In this document: positions 62,553 through 64,000 of the stretch, in pieces
Layout: the number at the start of each line of letters is the position of its first letter
Position numbering within the stretch: position 1 is the stretch's first letter
The notes under the pieces: generated by a model
What the model saw: the letters and a program-made list of their open reading frames with translations, nothing else
Told to the model about the DNA's origin: nothing
Database searches by the model: none
Assembly (NCBI GenBank): GCA_036008465.1
Contig: DASYNP010000185.1
Location: forward strand, 12,576-76,575
Source of the DNA: DASPSM01 sp036008465
GTDB taxonomy: Bacteria; Planctomycetota; Planctomycetia; Planctomycetales; Planctomycetaceae
DNA length: 64,000 bases
Reading direction: 5' to 3'
Translations under genes and position numbers: made by a program

Positions 62553-63030
62553 AGGCGCAATAATCGACAACGGGAACGATGCGAGCGCTGCCTGAAAAAG
62601 AGGCACGTAGGACCGTTTGACCACGGAATCAGAGGAGGCATTGTGAGCGTTGGCAATGTTGCCCTGGACGCAGGCGTCGCCATGCTGTTTTGGCGCGTGC
62701 TGCGCCAGAAATGGCCGTACACGTGCGAAAGTTCTCTTTGAGCTTACCCCCTTGGGCGAACGCTTTCCCTTCTGGAAATGCCCTTTGGCTGCGATTTTGA
62801 GGCTTTGGAGAGCCGAGAGCCCCCGCCCCTTTTTCTTGGATGTCCCTTTTTCCTTCGCCGCGCGCGACACGCTTTCGATTGGGGCTGTCTGCTGTCTTCT
62901 CAGGCTTGCTAGACCTGGCGCGTTGAAGGTGCAGGCTTCCGGGTGTGTTATAGATCTATGTTAGGTATAGTGTTACTAGCTCTTGCGTGCGGTATAGGCC
63001 ATTGATTGTCCCGAGATATTCGCGGAACCT
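62553..63030. other. 478-nt stretch upstream of the origin, no protein gene
   Basis: Holds the second diverged repeat copy (62682-62807) and an AT-rich segment at about 62945-62985 (GTTATAGATCTATGTTAGG) that could serve as the melting region of the replication origin. No convincing gene on either strand. Confidence 0.5.
62682..62807 (+). repeat. diverged long direct repeat, copy 2
   Basis: Same orientation as 60214-60350, about 2.47 kb away. Word order matches throughout while the linking bases differ, so the duplication is old. Confidence 0.6.
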
Positions 63031-63289
63031 GGTTTCTGATACCCCAACAATTCGTTTCTGATTCCCTCGCTCTGGTTCTCAATACCCCGATTCTCTGTTG
63101 CTGTTGTGAGTGCGCCGAAGATCACTATTGGTTTCTGATACCCCGATTAACATTGGGTGGTTTCCAATACCCCGATAATCGCGACGCGGTTTCTAATCCC
63201 CCGATCAACACCAGCGGTTTCTAATATCACGATCCTCGTCGCCGGTTTCTGATATCACGATACTTGACATTCGTTTCTAATACCCCGAT
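63031..63289 (+). repeat. array of nine iterons (plasmid-type replication origin)
   Basis: Nine degenerate copies of GGTTTCTAATACCCCGAT start near 63031, 63053, 63074, 63130, 63159, 63188, 63216, 63244 and 63272. The last six are spaced 28-29 nt apart, close to whole helical turns; the gap 63074-63130 equals two periods, so one copy may be lost. The array ends 10 nt before the repA start codon. Iterons directly before an initiator gene are the hallmark of iteron-controlled plasmid origins, where Rep binds to start and to limit replication. Confidence 0.88.
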
Positions 63290-63298
63290 AAGTACGTC

Positions 63299-64000
63299 AT
63301 GACTTCCGATGTACTGCCGTCCACCACTAAGCTATTGCCTGATCGCCGTCAGCAGCACGACTTGTTCGTCTGCGACGTGGCCGACGCTGTGCTGAAAGAC
63401 GACATGGCATCAATGGAGCATCCCTTCTTCTCTCTCTCCAAGAAGCCGGAGACGAGCATCAGGCGATATGAAAACGGAGACAGGTGGGTCGAAGTCGTGC
63501 CAAGCGTAAAGGGCCTGGCGACGATCTACGACAAGGACATTTTGATTTATTGCATCAGCCAGCTGATCGCCAAAGCGAACGAAGGAGTGCCCCCCTCCCC
63601 TTACGTCAAAGTTGTCGCCAAGGATCTCCTGGTGTTCGTCAATCGATCGATTGGGGGCAAGGATTACGACGCGCTCATTGATGCCCTGGAGCGGCTGGAC
63701 GGAACGCGCATTCGAACAAACGTAAAGACGGGAGGTGAGGAGGAATTCGAGGGGTTTGGGTTGATTGAGTCCTTTAAGCTGCGGCGGTCAGAAAAGACCG
63801 GCCGCATCCTGGAGATTGCCGTAAAGCTTTCGGACTGGGTTTTCCGCTCGATTGAAGCCAAGGAGGTCCTGACGCTGCATAAGGATTACTTCCGGCTGAG
63901 GAAGCCCATCGAACGGCGGGTTTATGAAATCGCGCGTAAGCATTGCGGAAAGCAGGATAGCTGGAAAATCTCGCTTACGCTCCTCAAGCTGAAATGTGGC
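63299..64000 (+). CDS. repA: RepA-type plasmid replication initiator (3' end cut off)
   Basis: An open frame from ATG 63299 to the window end (234 codons seen). It matches the RPA/RepA plasmid initiator family: HPFFSLSKKPETSIRRYENG, VEVVPSVKGLATIYDKDILI, then DALERLDGTRIRTNVKTGGE, LSDWVFRSIEAKEVLTL and YFRLRKPIERRVYEIARKHC, which forms the winged-helix DNA-binding core. The family initiates replication from iterons, which stand just upstream here. The gene proves a plasmid-type replicon at this end of the window. Confidence 0.93.
   Translation, partial: MTSDVLPSTTKLLPDRRQQHDLFVCDVADAVLKDDMASMEHPFFSLSKKPETSIRRYENGDRWVEVVPSVKGLATIYDKDILIYCISQLIAKANEGVPPSPYVKVVAKDLLVFVNRSIGGKDYDALIDALERLDGTRIRTNVKTGGEEEFEGFGLIESFKLRRSEKTGRILEIAVKLSDWVFRSIEAKEVLTLHKDYFRLRKPIERRVYEIARKHCGKQDSWKISLTLLKLKCG

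Noticed and set aside
62421..62870. 149-codon minus-strand frame near the origin
   Set aside because: Runs through the repeat copy and the antisense of the endonuclease-like gene; its Lys-rich start is a product of the repeat sequence.
63031..63289. CRISPR array
   Set aside because: The repeats are short, degenerate and on a 28-29-nt period with almost no spacer, and they stand directly before repA; iterons fit better. No cas gene is present.

Overview
The window looks like a piece of a Planctomycetota genome, probably of a Pirellulales-like member. This is inferred from the high-GC codon use, a planctomycete-style gene set (DUF1080, DUF1684 and DUF4038/DUF5060 secreted proteins, a two-lobed ABC-2 permease, futalosine-route MqnD) and large palindromic intergenic repeats. 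No rRNA or marker gene fixes the taxon.

Region 1, about 1-34 kb, is chromosomal housekeeping and metabolism. It holds a CNNM/CBS transporter (partial), an ABC-2 permease, the MtfA peptidase, an HpcH-type aldolase, MqnD, a DegP/HtrA-like protease, a flavin reductase-like protein, an HD phosphohydrolase, ScpA and MurG. A polysaccharide cluster follows (UDP-sugar dehydrogenase, GT2 glycosyltransferase, epimerase), then a VapBC pair, and a signalling operon of hybrid histidine kinase, response regulator-PP2C phosphatase and methyltransferase with 4-nt overlaps. Next come a secreted glycosylasparaginase-like enzyme, a seven-gene minus-strand sugar locus containing RhaT and RhaM homologues, and a secreted apiosidase-like glycoside hydrolase.

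Region 2, about 34-36.5 kb, looks like a scarred integration boundary. It has a frameshifted tyrosine-recombinase remnant facing a D-arm-less tRNA-Leu(CAA)-like sequence, a second tRNA 3'-end-like fragment, each with its own terminator, a 2Fe-2S ferredoxin, and a truncated SRAP (YedK-like) gene.

Region 3, about 36.5-53.1 kb, is a dense defence island. It carries (a) a minus-strand row of a ParB/DUF262-like protein, an unknown protein, a DUF4365-TPR-like nuclease and a TIR protein; (b) an AbiEi/AbiEii toxin-antitoxin pair; (c) a Qat-like operon (KAP ATPase, Gly-rich QatB, QueC-like QatC) in which an ASCH-domain gene stands where the TatD nuclease gene (qatD) is expected; and (d) a minus-strand cassette of C5-cytosine methyltransferase, GHKL ATPase, two uncharacterised proteins and Vsr endonuclease.

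Region 4, about 53.5-64 kb, is plasmid-like. It has a giant methyltransferase-helicase with a small gene nested in another frame, small accessory genes, a DUF4365-type nuclease fused to leucine-rich repeats, a PD-(D/E)XK-like protein, diverged direct repeats, and an array of nine iterons immediately before a RepA-type replication initiator that runs off the window end. Regions 2-4 together suggest a plasmid-derived or integrative element carrying defence cargo next to chromosomal genes.
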